A stretch of DNA of 64,000 bases from Panopea generosa (Eukaryota; Mollusca; Bivalvia; Adapedonta; Hiatellidae). The stretch lies in assembly GCA_029582155.1 (NCBI GenBank), contig CM055908.1, positions 18,453,406 to 18,517,405 of the forward strand, in the 5' to 3' direction. A program made the translations under genes and the position numbers. Below, in pieces: positions 26,740 to 38,956 of this stretch. Below the pieces are notes generated by a model that saw only the letters and a list, made by a program, of their open reading frames with translations, had not been told where the DNA came from and did not search any database. Each line of letters begins with the position of its first letter. Within the stretch, counting starts at the first letter, position 1.

Positions 26740-26885
26740 CTAGGTCGAATAGCAGGCGCCATACTAATTGTCTAATCTTGGGCTTATAGACGATTAGTTA
26801 ATCAGGCAAAAGATTCCTGGGATCCAGGAAGGTTTGCCAGTACTCGAACATACCTTTCTCCACACATAACTGATAACATTACCAT
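26740..26885 (-). mobile_element. SINE family D, 3' body fragment
   Basis: Matches the body of the family D element at 28580-28866: cagtactcgaacatac, a preceding cctgggatccagg block, and gacgattagttaatcagg correspond to ccagtactcgagcacacc, cctgggattaacc and gacgatcagttaacc. The tRNA-like head is missing, so this copy is truncated or has its head replaced by the trinucleotide array that begins just after it. Confidence 0.65.
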
Positions 26886-26924
26886 TTAAACCAGAAAACA
26901 GAACAGAAAAAAGTAATATCAAAG

Positions 26925-27359
26925 TAATAGTAGTAGTTGTAGATTAGGATAAGTAGTATTAGTATTATTATTAATAATAGTAGTAGTAGTAGGATAAGTA
27001 GTAATAGTAGTATAAGTAGTAGTGGTAGAAGAAGTAGTTGTTGTTGTAATAGTAGTAATAGGAGTATATGTAGTAATAGTAGTAGTAGTACTAGTATAAG
27101 TTGTAGTGGTGGTGGTTGAAGTAGTAGTAGTAGTAATAGTAGTACTAGTACTATTAGTAGAAGTAGTAGCAGTAATAGTAATATTAGAAGTAGTAATAGT
27201 ATTAGTAATAGTGGTGGTGGTGGTAGTAGTAGTAGAAGTAGTTGTAGTAGTAATATTAGTAGTAGTGGTATCCTTTGTAGAAGTAATAGTAGTAGTAGTA
27301 GTAGTAATAGTAGTAGTAGTAGTAGTAGTAGTAGTTGTTGTAGTAGTAGTAGTAGTACA
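26925..27359 (+). repeat. Imperfect (TAG/GTA)n trinucleotide array
   Basis: About 435 bp built almost entirely of tag/gta triplets with scattered substitutions; the last ~80 bp are nearly pure. The long valine-rich and threonine-rich ORFs on the two strands are translations of the repeat and are not genes. Confidence 0.97.
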
Positions 27360-27779
27360 CTCAGGGACTTTGACGACGCACCACTTAAATATAGTAGTAT
27401 TAGTATTAGTATCAGAAAATGTCATACGATTTCAAAGAAAGTTTGTATACGTGTTATCGCTGTCTTCTATTGTTAAACTGTCATGACTGAGACTTGAATT
27501 GCTTCTATAGTTTCTGCATTCTTATTTTATTTTTTTTCGAAGCTTCCCAAAAAAAATGAAAATTTAACGTTAACAATAACGAATTCATGTTTTTTCCAGG
27601 CGGAATAGAACAGATATTTCACTTCAAACTTGTATATACCTACATCATCATGATAACATATTTGCAACTCATAATATCCGATAAATTATATCGTTAATAA
27701 ATACATCATTAGAACCGTCATATATCATTAACATTTAACATTTAATATATATAAAAGGATGAACACGTTTATTAAACAT

Positions 27780-27824
<45 letters not shown>

Positions 27825-28031
27825 CACCACCACCACCACCAATACCACCTTTACTATTATTACTACTATCACCTCCACCACTACTTCTACTAATACTATT
27901 TCTCTCACCACCACGACTACTACAACTAATACCACCACTACTACGACTACTACTTCTACTACTGCTACTACTACTATTACTATTACTACTACTGCTGCTA
28001 CTGCTGCTGCTGCTACAACTACTTCTACTAT

Positions 28032-28099
<68 letters not shown>

Positions 28100-28226
28100 T
28101 TACAATTACTAATACTACTACCGCTACTACCACTACTACTACTTATACTACTTATACAACTACTACTACTACTACTTCTACTACTACTACTGATGCTGCT
28201 GCTGCTACTGCTGCTGTTGTTATTTC
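27780..28226 (+). repeat. Imperfect (ACT/CTA)n trinucleotide array, inverted relative to 26925-27359
   Basis: About 445 bp of act/cta triplets with patches of acc and gct. This is the reverse complement class of the upstream array, 420 bp away, so the pair forms a large imperfect inverted repeat. Serine-rich and valine-rich ORFs on the minus strand are artefacts of the triplet period. Confidence 0.97.
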
Positions 28227-28435
28227 TGCCACTGAGTACACTACAGGCAACACACATATAAATGCTTCATTTGTGTTTTATACTGTCACTATACTTCTAG
28301 TTTTAATGCACATGTATAAACAAACGCACTTACACAAGCACCTACGCTGCACTCACAGACAAACGCATGTCCACATTCACATACACACACACCTCCTTTA
28401 CACGTACACAAAATATTTGATATATAAATAGAATC

Positions 28436-28914
28436 GTCCAATTGGATTTTTTACATTCCAATTGGAAACTTGATCTAAAAATAGAATCTATTAATCTTCC
28501 AATTGGACCATTTACTTTCAAATAAGAAACTTGTGTTTCTAATTTGAATTGACCTGTTGGAAATCGTAATTTCCCATTGGAAACTATTGATTGATTGAAT
28601 ATCTAGCATCATTTTTATGCCATCGAGGGCTAACAGACGATCAGTTAACCTAACCACTTTTTCCTGGGATTAACCAGTACTCGAGCACACCCCATCTTCG
28701 CAAGTAACTGATAAATTTCCTACTTGAATTAGTGGTGAGAGACAAATAATAATGAGACACAATGACGTATGTCAATCATCACGAAGACTGTTGCTAGGCG
28801 GGGATTCGAACTCACGACCCCTGGATTGATAGTCAGACGCGTAACCGACTGAGCTAATCTGGCCCAGCCCATTAGAAACTAATACCAATTGGAATATAAG
28901 AATTCCAATTGGAC
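28436..28914. mobile_element. Small element with palindromic 11-bp ends, split by a SINE
   Basis: The segment starts gtccaattgga (28436-28446) and ends with its exact reverse complement tccaattggac (28904-28914). Inside, further ccaattgg or ccattgg words occur near 28460, 28499, 28575 and 28885. With the SINE at about 28580-28866 removed, a core of roughly 190 bp remains. It looks like a MITE or foldback element with repeated palindromic motifs. No flanking target duplication was established. Confidence 0.55.
28580..28866 (-). mobile_element. tRNA-derived SINE, family D, full copy
   Basis: Minus-strand reading: ctgggccagattagctcagt, cggttacgcgtctgac, then gtcgtgagttcgaatccccg. Both internal RNA polymerase III boxes are close to tRNA consensus. 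The body includes gtctctcaccactaattcaa, cagttacttgcgaaga and ctcgagtactggttaatccc, and ends near gttaactgatcgtctgttag. Related copies lie at 26740-26885, 32505-32790 and 61505-61715. It is inserted in the palindromic-ended element at 28436-28914. Confidence 0.88.
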
Positions 28915-28919
28915 AGGGT

Positions 28920-31900
28920 GGTTTTTTTTACTACTTTAATTTCATTTATCTCAGTATTTTACAAACTTTTTGAGCTGAATTTTTTTTTAACTTCATAATA
29001 GTTATAATTATCCAAAAATATTATATTTTTAACATTAAAGTACATAATGAAAAAAATTTTTTTTTTCAAGAAACTCACTGTGTTGACTTTTATTTAAAAT
29101 TTTATTTCTTAAATTCAGAGAACGTTTTGTATACTAAACAAATTCGATTAAAATATGTTTGCCGTTCGATTTAACCAATTCAATTAGCTTAAAATTTGTA
29201 TATGATTTATTGTATAACGACCAGTTTGAATTCTAAAGTATGAGCAGAAATCTAACTCTTGTATTATTCTTAAATCGTTTTTGCAGTATATCTAAATATT
29301 GCTCATATGCAAACCTAAAAAACTTAAACTTCTAAAAAACTTATAATCTTCAATAATATGACTATTGTTAATTGTACAATATCATTCTTGAATAAAACAA
29401 CCAGTAACACATTTTTGGAAGGCGAAGCCTTCTATAGTCTCCATGTGGACCATTTATGATTTTGTTCTACAAACTTTGTTATACTACGATTTCATTTCCT
29501 CCGACCGATAGGATAGTTTCAAATAGTTTAAAAATGCAATTGACAAAGCAGTGGACGAAAAGATCCAAATTTGATTTTATTGCGATTTTTTTTCTATCAA
29601 ACTACTTCAAGTATGTTCTGTCAAACATTTCAAATATGTGGTAGTCAAAACATACACTTTCCACTACAATCACATGAAATGCAAACGACTATTGCACATA
29701 AGTAAAATAGTCCACTTCAGCGTCCCTAGCGACGATTAATATGGCCGCCATTGTTTTGGTAACATTCAGGGAAAAATTTAAATTGTGGGCTCAAAACCAC
29801 GATTGACGTTCGATTCGAAATATTTATATAAATAAATAAAAGAAAGACTGGAATATTTTCAAAAGATAGTATACTTGCTTTACTTATTCATAATATCGAT
29901 TTTAACTTGCGCAAAGGACAACGCTGTGCTTTTTTCTCTTTCGTCTCGTGAATTTCACTTATTTTCTATTGACGTTTACGCGAGTTTACGAATGTGTATT
30001 CTTTCATACAAGTCACGTGCTTTCAAATCAGAACTTCTAGTAAGCCTGCCACATTCAAAAGTAGTATCTATAATGACTAAATATATATAAACAAATACTA
30101 GTTTTTTTAACACCATTTGTTCGTTTTTTTGCGGTGTTCATACGACCATTATATCAAGGTTTGGAACCTACGCCATGCGCGCCGCTAAGTAAGGTACTGG
30201 AAAATTGTTTCAAAAGCAAGGTAAAGATATCTCTCGTGTCAATTTTTTGTACATTTGTTGATTTTATAGTTTCTACCTACCGTCTGGGTTTGAGATAAAA
30301 TTTCGGATTACCTCGTCATGTCCGGTAACGTTTACATAAGAATTAAACGCAACTTTTTTAAGGTAATCTGAAACTGTGTAGATCGCCTTGATCAATATAT
30401 CGGTGAAATAGATTCCTCTTATACACAGACGGCCGGTGGGAGCTATAAAATATAGACATATACTGAAAATCGAAACGAAATATCACTTTAACAAGCTTTT
30501 GAAACGAGGTTTCGGTACCGTATTTAGCAATGTGCGTGACGTAGGTCCCCCACTTGTATAGGTGAGGCAACCCTTGTTATACTATGTTGTTAGTTCGTTT
30601 ATTTATTTATTTCTATCAATCACAGGTTGTTTGGTTTATTAAAGATAAATTTCATCTGAATTTCAAATATTCTGTTTTATATGATCTTATGGTCGATACA
30701 ATTATATGGAAGACTTCTGTTGCAACTAACTAGCAAATGTGAACATATATTTGATGGGTCATCGATGTGTTGGATTATGATATCAAAAAAAAACCTTTCA
30801 ATTGCTTATTTAACAACAACCATACGAACAAATATAGCGAACAAAAAAGCCAGGCTGGTTTATAAAATGGATAGCAAACATAACTGGTCTGGTGGACGTG
30901 TGGTATTAAGGATTCACTAAAATTGTGTTGAGTTCCATTAATTTTGTAAGAAAAGAGAGAGGAGGGTCTGTTATTCACAGGTTTACTAAAACAATAGAAG
31001 TAGGGTACATTGCTGTCGTTTAAGTTAATGAGAGGTTATACTGGAAGCGATCCACCGAGAAATGATGACTAATTACCAATATAAACTGGAAATGGTTTGA
31101 GGCTGAATGGTTGAATACATTTGTAGAAGGACCAGTTATGACTGATGGTGCAGTACCTCTATAATAGTCCAACGCATGTTTAACGAACGTGTTGTTGTAT
31201 TTTTAATTTCATTTTCTATTCAATTTTAAGTCCAAAAAAGTAAAACATTTCATATCATTCCATGTTCTTTTTTCTGAATGCTTGGTTGAGTGTATTGATC
31301 TTTTGATCTAATTGTATTAATAAGCAGTACATAACAACAAATGAATTCGTTGATTTGTTAAGGAAAAGTAAAGTAATCTATCATCATAGTCTAGGTGCGA
31401 TGTAAGCATTAGCTTAAAGATAGCATTAACTATATCAAATGTTTCAGCAGTACGTGTCGGAAACCTTGAAGCCTTGATGTGTATGCTATTATGTTTTACT
31501 GCGGTATTACATTTGTTCCCGTGAGTGAGAAAGCAGACTTTTTCATTGACTTAAATGACACGTTCACAAATAGGTTTCCGTTCGAAATACATTCTAAGAA
31601 ACACTTTCTTTCTCTAGGGAGAAGAAATCATTAAAATGTTTAATAATAACTGAACTCTCCGGTGGCGTTGGTTACGAACACGTCCTTGTTTTAACACTTT
31701 TTCGGTTTGTTCTTACAAATCTATAGACTGGTCATGGTTAATGTATATTCACATTCTCAACTAATAAGAAAACCCAAATCAGAAACAAGACATATGTGTC
31801 CGACAGGAGACGTAGCACTCAAAAGACAGTCTCGGTCACAACAATAACTGTTTATACGGCATATTTTGTTAACACCGTTTCGATGTATGATATGACAACG

Positions 31901-32170
31901 GAGCGAGACCATGTTCTTTAATTTACCAGTAATTTAATTTTCCTTAATGTACCGCTGTCTCGTAAAGTGCATGTTGAAGTACAGATTGTGTTTGAAATAT
32001 GTTCACATTTAAAGAACAATTTTATGGGCAGCTTGAATTTCACAGTTAGAATTATCACCAAATCGATAGAAAAAAGGTAAGATAACCAGTCGTGAGTTTT
32101 TTAATTGTATTCACTTTTAAGTAAAAAAGTCCAATGCAGTGGCCTCTGTTATTACTTCATATGTATGCAT
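28920..32170. other. Non-coding, no gene recognised
   Basis: AT-rich. From about 29410 to 30570 the GC content rises and the text has the look of an interspersed repeat (cgaagccttctatagtctcc near 29425, atggccgccat near 29740, ggtgaggcaaccc near 30560). I found neither terminal repeats nor a second copy in the window, so it is not called as an element. Confidence 0.4.
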
Positions 32171-32174
32171 ATAG

Positions 32175-32175
<1 letters not shown>

Positions 32176-32215
<40 letters not shown>
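32176..32215. repeat. (TG)20 microsatellite
   Basis: Twenty uninterrupted TG dinucleotides. Confidence 0.99.
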
Positions 32216-32216
<1 letters not shown>

Positions 32217-32504
32217 TATAATACTATCCACGTTGTTATTTTATGCTTATCTGCTGACTCTTTTGGACTTCGTGAATAACTTGTGTTTTATGTCTTTTTC
32301 TCAGCAGTATTTCAATCATACGAGTATTCTTTAAACATATTGTATTGCTTTCTGTAAAAAATAATAAAAGGTATTTGGTCACAAGATATCCAACATTACA
32401 ATCGATCCTTCCTATAAACAACCCATTATTTACACAAGAAAATCAAGATGGCAACAAAATATATGCAAATTGGAAGAAAATGAAATCGGGGACTTTGTTT
32501 AAAT

Positions 32505-32790
32505 AGACGCATCCAATGCTGACCTTAAATGAGGAGCGTCACTGGCATACACATATACCGGCAGTCAGCAACCTAATTATCGTTCCTGATATCCGATAGT
32601 GGGCTAATCAGTACTAGACGTATATAACTCTCCAAGTCACTGACTAATTACCCACATAGTCAGGGGTGAAAGATGCATCGCCCTAGAACAAAGGTCATTA
32701 CTGATACGAAAGCCGAACGGGGATTTGAACTTACGTCATTTGGATTTACTGACAATCCAACGCGTTGTCAACTCTCCAGCTTCTGGGTTA
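32505..32790 (-). mobile_element. SINE family D, old copy
   Basis: Minus-strand reading gives a degenerate tRNA-like head (agctggagagttgacaacgc, then gtaagttcaaatccccg as B box). The body follows the same order as the 28.6 kb copy: cacccctgac, cagtgacttgg, tctagtactgattagccc and aggaacgataattaggttgc. It is more diverged than the other full copy, so it is an older insertion. Confidence 0.72.
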
Positions 32791-32794
32791 TGTA

Positions 32795-35340
32795 AAAAGG
32801 ATCAATGGATTAAACACATATTTTCAAGCGAAATGTAATTCTTCTTCCATCAAAGATTATTTCTCAAAACAAGAAATACTTAGACTTGCTATACAATTAA
32901 ATCCTTTATTCTCATATAACAATTTTCGTAAATAAAGTAATTGTTGTCAGGCAGCCATTATTAAATAACGGATGTTTGACATGCAGACACATAATTGTCA
33001 AAATTGCTGATATGTTTAATTTCCGGCTAAGAGATATTATACTGAAATCAAACTGTCTTGGTATATCTTATCATCACAATGACATTTATTTGGCAGTATT
33101 ATGATACATATTGCATAATGTTAAGTTAGTATCAAAATAGATTAATTGTTCAAAATAGTTTTTTCTTATGTGTTGCACAAATCGCCCCACTGGTGCAAAA
33201 TGTGTCTTCCTGTTGTATATATACGTGTCATCTTTGGCTTCTACCAGGAAATGGAATCCTTAGTTGTCCACAAATCATGAGGATTCTTATTAGTCAAAGG
33301 GCACATCTCAATATCTCGCTACATTCATTGTCAACGGTATTAATTGTCCTGGTTCATCATCAGAATGTAGCGTTGATCTCTTTCTCCTTTTAACGAAATT
33401 AATAAGCGTGCTAGAAAAAGTTTAATGGACACTAGCATGCTATTTTAAAAGATTAATAACCTGATATTAACACATGTTATTAAATATTCTACTTGATTGC
33501 CATCCTAAGTTTCTGTTTTATAGTCAATTAGTGGTTTGGTAGTCATTAAACATGTCCTTTGTTTGAATAAAATCGGATTTTCTCTGAAAATGTATTTTTT
33601 CAACAAATATATTAAGCTGATGTTGTTTTGTTTTCCTGGATGAAACCAAGTATCGCAAATCAATAACAAAAACAGTAAATTTATAGCCATTTTCTGGTCG
33701 TTTTTCCTTGTATTTCAAAGTGTTTACTAACTTATACATTTTGAAACTTATACTGCCAATAGGGACCACAGGTGCTCAAGCTGCGTGTTTTTCTATTAAG
33801 GCATATTTTCTTGTGTGTTCCCTTGTTTTTTAATTAGTTAGTTAGTTGCAAAAATACTATAGTTATAATTTAAATAAATTTAATATATATATTTGTTGTT
33901 GTTGTTTGGTGGTGTTGGGTGTTTTTTGCCAATAGGAGATTACCTTACATTTAATTACTATATGTACAATGAAATAATCCAGACGTTACAATCTTATACA
34001 CTTATTATATCTATTTATTTATTTCGGTCTCATCATAATATAAAAACATACAGTAATATCAATGAAATAAAATATATTATGCCAATAATATAAGATGTAT
34101 AAGAGACTCAGTATTTAAAAAAACATTATTCTTACATGTACAGTTATGGTCCTTCAGTGGACTGATTTATTTATATTTGTTAAAACATATCACATACAAA
34201 GATATGACCAGTTATTGTTAATCGTACCATAGTGCATCACAACGTAATACAGAAGGGTCTAAAATTGTATTTAAAGGAATAGAAATAAACTGTGATGTTT
34301 GTAACTAGCACTTGGGGGCAATTCCACTGTCTGTTTTTCAGTTTTGAAGCTTTGTCAAATAAAGGAGGACTGTCATACTAATTTTCATATGGTATATTAT
34401 ATAATTATATACGCTTATAAGCTTTATTGTATTAATTACATTACCTATACAAAATTTTTTTTAATGTTAACTGAAATATTGTCCTTAGCATATTATTTAA
34501 AGTAGTAACAATGTAAGAGAATCAGCAGATTTAAAAAGTGTTTTGATCTATTTCTCTATGTATCGTTTGAGCTTTTTATTATTTTTATTATATGATCTCC
34601 AAGTCCATTGAAGTAATATATATTTAAATTGATTGGTACTCTTACTTCATTCAACTTCTGTAAAAATAATCAAAATAATTATCTGGAATCCGTATTTAGT
34701 TCATGGGATACTTCCTGATCTGCTCTGGAAATGTGTATATAAAACCATGGTAAAATTAAGTCATCAGAGCTGAGGTCAAACTATTTTACATCCAATCAAT
34801 GTAAATAACACGTTTACGTATGATTTAACCCGCATCATTATATCGAGTAAACATCGTCTTATTAGTGCTAAAAGGTACCAAGTGCCTTCTTAATCCATAT
34901 ACACTTGGTGCCTTATTGCACCAATGGCACGATATATTGTCCATGTAATCAAATGAAACAAGGTTGTAAAGTTAATGCAACTATATTAACTAATGATGTT
35001 GACCATCACGCCTGCTATTTATATTAATATCCAATATATGGACCACTGTGACACTACCAAAATAAATCTCTTCAGCATATATTTACTTTGGTTGATTGGA
35101 AACTTTGCACAGAGTAATTCATTCAATGGGTTGGAAAAATTATTCATAATGTAATGTATGACTAAAAAGTGTTTTGAAATGAGAACATGTATAAACGTAA
35201 GTGGAATAGAATGCTTAAATATGTCATAGATACATCAAAAGCAAGTCGTGTTTAAAAGTATGTTGAGCAGGTTTTTAAGTTAACTTAGACTATTGGTTCA
35301 TGATGACAACTTTATACACATAAAATTCTGTTTCTGTCTA
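32795..35340. other. Non-coding, no feature recognised
   Basis: AT-rich. A short inverted motif (ttggtgc...gcaccaa, 7-bp stem) lies near 34908-34927. ORFs at 33193-33393, 33505-33769 and 33893-34093 are low-complexity and unlike any family I know. Confidence 0.5.
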
Positions 35341-35343
35341 TTG

Positions 35344-36855
35344 TAAATGACTTTCAAATAATACTGGTCGGCGGTTATTATGTTCAAACATCAAGATAAC
35401 ACTGTTCCGCGGCTATTGTAACCAACGTTCAAAAATACTGTTACGCGGCTACTGTAACCAACATTCAACTAATACAATGTCGAAGCTATTGAAGCTAACT
35501 TTCAAATAATACTATTTCGTGGCTATTATAACTAACGTTCAAATAATACTATTCTGCAGCTATTGTAACCACCGTTCAAATAATACTATTCCGCGGCTAT
35601 TGTAACCAAAATTCAAATAATACTGTTCCGCGGCTATTGTAACCAAAATTCAAATAATACTGTTCTGCGGGTATTGTAACCAAAATTCAAATAATACTGC
35701 TCAGCGGCTATTATAATTACCTTTCAAATAATACTATTCTGCGGCTATTGTAACCAACGTTCAAATAATACTATTCCGTGGCTATAGTAACCAATGTTTA
35801 AATAATACTACTCCGCGGCTTTTGTAACCAGCGTTCAAATAAAACTATTGCGCGGCTATTTTCACTAACGTTCAAATAATACTATTTTGCGGCTATTGTA
35901 ATCAACGTTCAAATAATACTATTGCGCGGCTATTGTAAACCAAAGTTCAAACAATACTAGTCCATGGCTATTATGAGCAACGTTCAAATAATACTAGTCC
36001 ATGGCTATTATGAGCAACGTTCAAATAATACTACTCCGTGGCTAATGTAATCAACGTTCAAATAATACTAATCTGCGGCTATTGTAAGCAACGTTCAAAT
36101 AATACTATTCCGTTGCTATTGTACCCAATGTTTAAATAATACTATTCCGCGGCTATTGTAACTAGCGTTCAAATAATAGTGTTGCGCGGCTATTGACACT
36201 AACGTTCAAATAATACTATTTCGCGGCTATTGTAACCAACGTTCAAATAAAACTATTGCACGGCCATTGTAAACCAAAGTTCAAATAATACTATTCTGCG
36301 GCTTTTATTACCAATGTTCACATAATACTATTCCGTGGCTATTGTAACCAACATTGAAATAGAACTATTCCGCGGCTAATGTTATCAACGATCAAATAAT
36401 ACTATTCTGTCGCTATTGTACCCAATGTTTAAATAAAACTATTCCGCGGCTATTGAAACCAGCGTTCAAATAATACTGTTGCGCAGCTATTGTCACTAAC
36501 GTTCAAATAATACTATTCCGTGGCTATTGTAATCAACGTTCAAATAATACTATTCCGCGGCTATTATAATCAACGTTCAAATAATACTGTTCTGCGGTTA
36601 TTTTAACTCACGTTTAAATAAAACTGTTTCGCGGCTATTGTAACAAACGTTTAAATAATACTATTCTTTGGCTAATGTAATCAACGTTCATATAATACTA
36701 TTCCGCGGCTTTTGTAACCACCAACGTTCAAATAATACTTTTCCGCGGTTATTGTAACCAACGTTCATATAATACTATTCCGCGGCTATTGTAACCAACG
36801 TTTAAATAATACTATTCCGTGGCTTATGTAATCATCGTTCAAATCATACTATTCT
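35344..36855 (+). repeat. 37-bp minisatellite, about 40 copies
   Basis: Tandem units of about 37 bp reading gttcaaataatactattccg then cggctattgtaaccaac, with most differences at the cgcgg position and at the t/g before it. The array is nearly continuous over 1.5 kb. The ccgcgg core gives it regular CpG sites in an otherwise CpG-poor, AT-rich region. It ends at attcttaaatattt, within a few bases of the SINE that follows. Confidence 0.97.
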
Positions 36856-36869
36856 TAAATATTTGGAAA

Positions 36870-37190
36870 CACGTTTTATTTCACATTGCACTCTGATCGC
36901 CTACCTCGCATGCCGAGGTTGTGGGTTCAATCACCGGTCAGGTCTTACCAAAGACTTGATACATGGCATAAAGAGCTATTCTCCATTGACGCTCAATATT
37001 CTGGGGATAGTTCTAGTTCTAGGTCAGGTCGATCCAATTTTAAAAATTGTGACTTGGTGGGGTATTATACCATGTATCCACGGCATGATACTTCAGTTTG
37101 ACAGTGCTCAGAATACTTTCTCAAGTTGACACTGTCGCGATATAACTAAATATTTGTTGAAAGAGACGCTAAACACCATACATAAACAAC
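36870..37190 (+). mobile_element. tRNA-derived SINE, family A, copy 2
   Basis: B-box-like gtgggttcaatcacc near 36920 is followed by the family A body: ctcaatattctggggatag, then ttctagtt, ggtattataccatgtatcc, acactgtcgcgatataact. It ends with ttgttgaaagagacgctaaa and an A/C-rich end. The head before 36900 is poorly preserved. Two overlapping plus-strand ORFs here are incidental. Confidence 0.8.
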
Positions 37191-37194
37191 AATG

Positions 37195-38135
37195 CACTAT
37201 TCTGTGTAGTTCGGATATAATAAAATAGTACGACAGGTCAACTACCACACAGTAGTAATAGTAGTCATCTTAATTCTCAATGCATTTTGTTGTTTTATTA
37301 TGACAACAAATGTGCAAAACGGAGAAATACTAAAACAATTTAACACTGATCACCTTTTATATGTTTAATACATTTATCAAGTGAAATATAAATAGTATAG
37401 GTCATCCTTATAAGCTGAAGGCCAAAAACGAAAGTTTTAAGTAACTAAAACATCTTTGACATTAGTGCCAAGCCTGGTTCTATAAAAGTTAGATTAGAAA
37501 TTTCACACAATCCCCCGTATCCTGCGTCTGTTTTGATCTCCATGGACCTTTATAAGCCAGGTACCATTACCATATGTCTTACAATGGTAATTACTATACA
37601 TACAAATTGTTTTCAAAAGCTTGTAATGAGCTGTTGAGCTCACAGATACATAATCTTAATGGTGAACAATGCGATATTGCCAGACTATATTACAATGCCT
37701 GGGCGGTTTCTGTAATAACATAGCGTCGTGAGACGTATTAATTGCCAGTGGTATTAATTCTAAACTATGTTACAGACGAATATATATCAAAGAAAAATAT
37801 AAAGTAGTTGACAATGGATTTTAGCGTTATTTGTCAAAGCAAAGAAAAATTAAAATGAAAAGTGGCGAACATTTTTCTTGCTGAATCATATAAGGTAAGT
37901 TTTCAACTTTAACAGAAACCTGACATGGTGAATTATAACTTACTCAGAACAATGTACGATCCTGAGTAATCTATGTTCGATCCTGAGTGATTGACCTTCT
38001 TACAACTTTTGAAACTGATCATAGGAGTACGGCGGAGGAGTAAGGTTGTGTATAGTCTATAAAAACTTCTTTAGACTTCTTTAAACGTTTTGCAATTACA
38101 CATAAGCTTGTAACCAAAAATTGTTTACCGAATGG
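37195..38135. other. Non-coding, no feature recognised
   Basis: No supportable gene. A short direct repeat (acgatcctgagtaat / tcgatcctgagtgat near 37957 and 37978) is the only local structure noticed. Confidence 0.5.
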
Positions 38136-38139
38136 TAAT

Positions 38140-38350
38140 TAGTTTAAACTTATCTATTTTATTTTGATTGTGAAACAAGTTCTTGTAACTTAGGCAAATC
38201 ACGTTCGAAGTCTTCCTTGTTAGAGCCAGTACTAAGCATATGCGGAAAAGGTGTCTTGCTCAAGGATACCACATATAGCCGTGTTGGAGGATCGAACCCA
38301 CGACCGTCTGATCATGGGTTCGGTGCTCTACCACTGTAGCTCGCTCTCCA
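38140..38350 (-). mobile_element. tRNA-derived SINE, family B, copy 3
   Basis: Minus-strand copy of the element at 23927-24132. The B box reads gtgggttcgatcctcc and the body has ttgagcaagacacc and cttagtactggctctaac, ending in aagtttaaacta. The A-box end is damaged (gagctacagtggtagagc). Confidence 0.87.
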
Positions 38351-38694
38351 CGTATATACGATGCGATTTCTCCCGTGTACTCGTAAACATTCCCATTACA
38401 ATAGATCTTGTCTGAGGCAAATGTTACCATACGCATGCGTAGTATTTTGTCCTATGTAATTTTTAATTATCGCAAACCATTCTGATTGCAAGACAACGAT
38501 CACATTAGAATTGCGCAATGTTCACTTTTTTTTACTTTTACAAACTGGTATTAATGACATATATGTTTTGGGTTATCAGCGCGAAAACTAATGTTCATAT
38601 AATATTTTTACATCAGTTTTAATTATTTTAACTATATATGTATTACCTGATATATACCTGATACCTGAAAACGAGTGTCAAAACAAGTTAATCT

Positions 38695-38862
38695 AATACA
38701 TAATCGAAGGGTTGTTGGTTCAATCCCCGCCACAGCTAGGTGTGCTGTCCTTGAAACTTTTTGCGCATATGCTCAATTAGTGTTGGTTCTTTAAGCGTCA
38801 TTGGTCTTTGTTGTAATAACTTATTTTACAATCAAGGCAAAAGAAAATGTTTAAATTGAACA
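38695..38862 (+). mobile_element. SINE family B, degenerate plus-strand copy
   Basis: Contains ggttgttggttcaatccccg as B-box arm, then gctaggtgtgctgtccttga, cgcatatgctcaattagtgt and tggttctttaa, and ends near acaatcaaggcaaaagaaaa. This parallels the family B order (B box, ggtgtcccgagc, cgcatatacttagtactggt, acaatcgaagtaaaata). The head before the B box is not recognisable. Confidence 0.6.
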
Positions 38863-38956
38863 GCATATGGAATGTAAGTTGAGTCCTCCTGGGTAGCATT
38901 CAAAGCACAAAACCATCATAAGTATTTAATTTCCTAAAATGCACTATACTTTAAGG

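Noticed and set aside
26919..28257. Long ORFs rich in valine, threonine or serine (up to 168 codons) on both strands
   Set aside because: They are translations of imperfect trinucleotide arrays; the opposite strand is equally open and the composition only reflects the triplet.
28780..28866. A functional tRNA gene at the head of SINE family D
   Set aside because: A and B boxes are good, but the same head plus body recurs at 32.5 and 61.5 kb, and the acceptor stem does not pair convincingly.
35344..36855. CRISPR array
   Set aside because: Units are contiguous 37-bp repeats without unique spacers, in an evidently eukaryotic context; this is a minisatellite.
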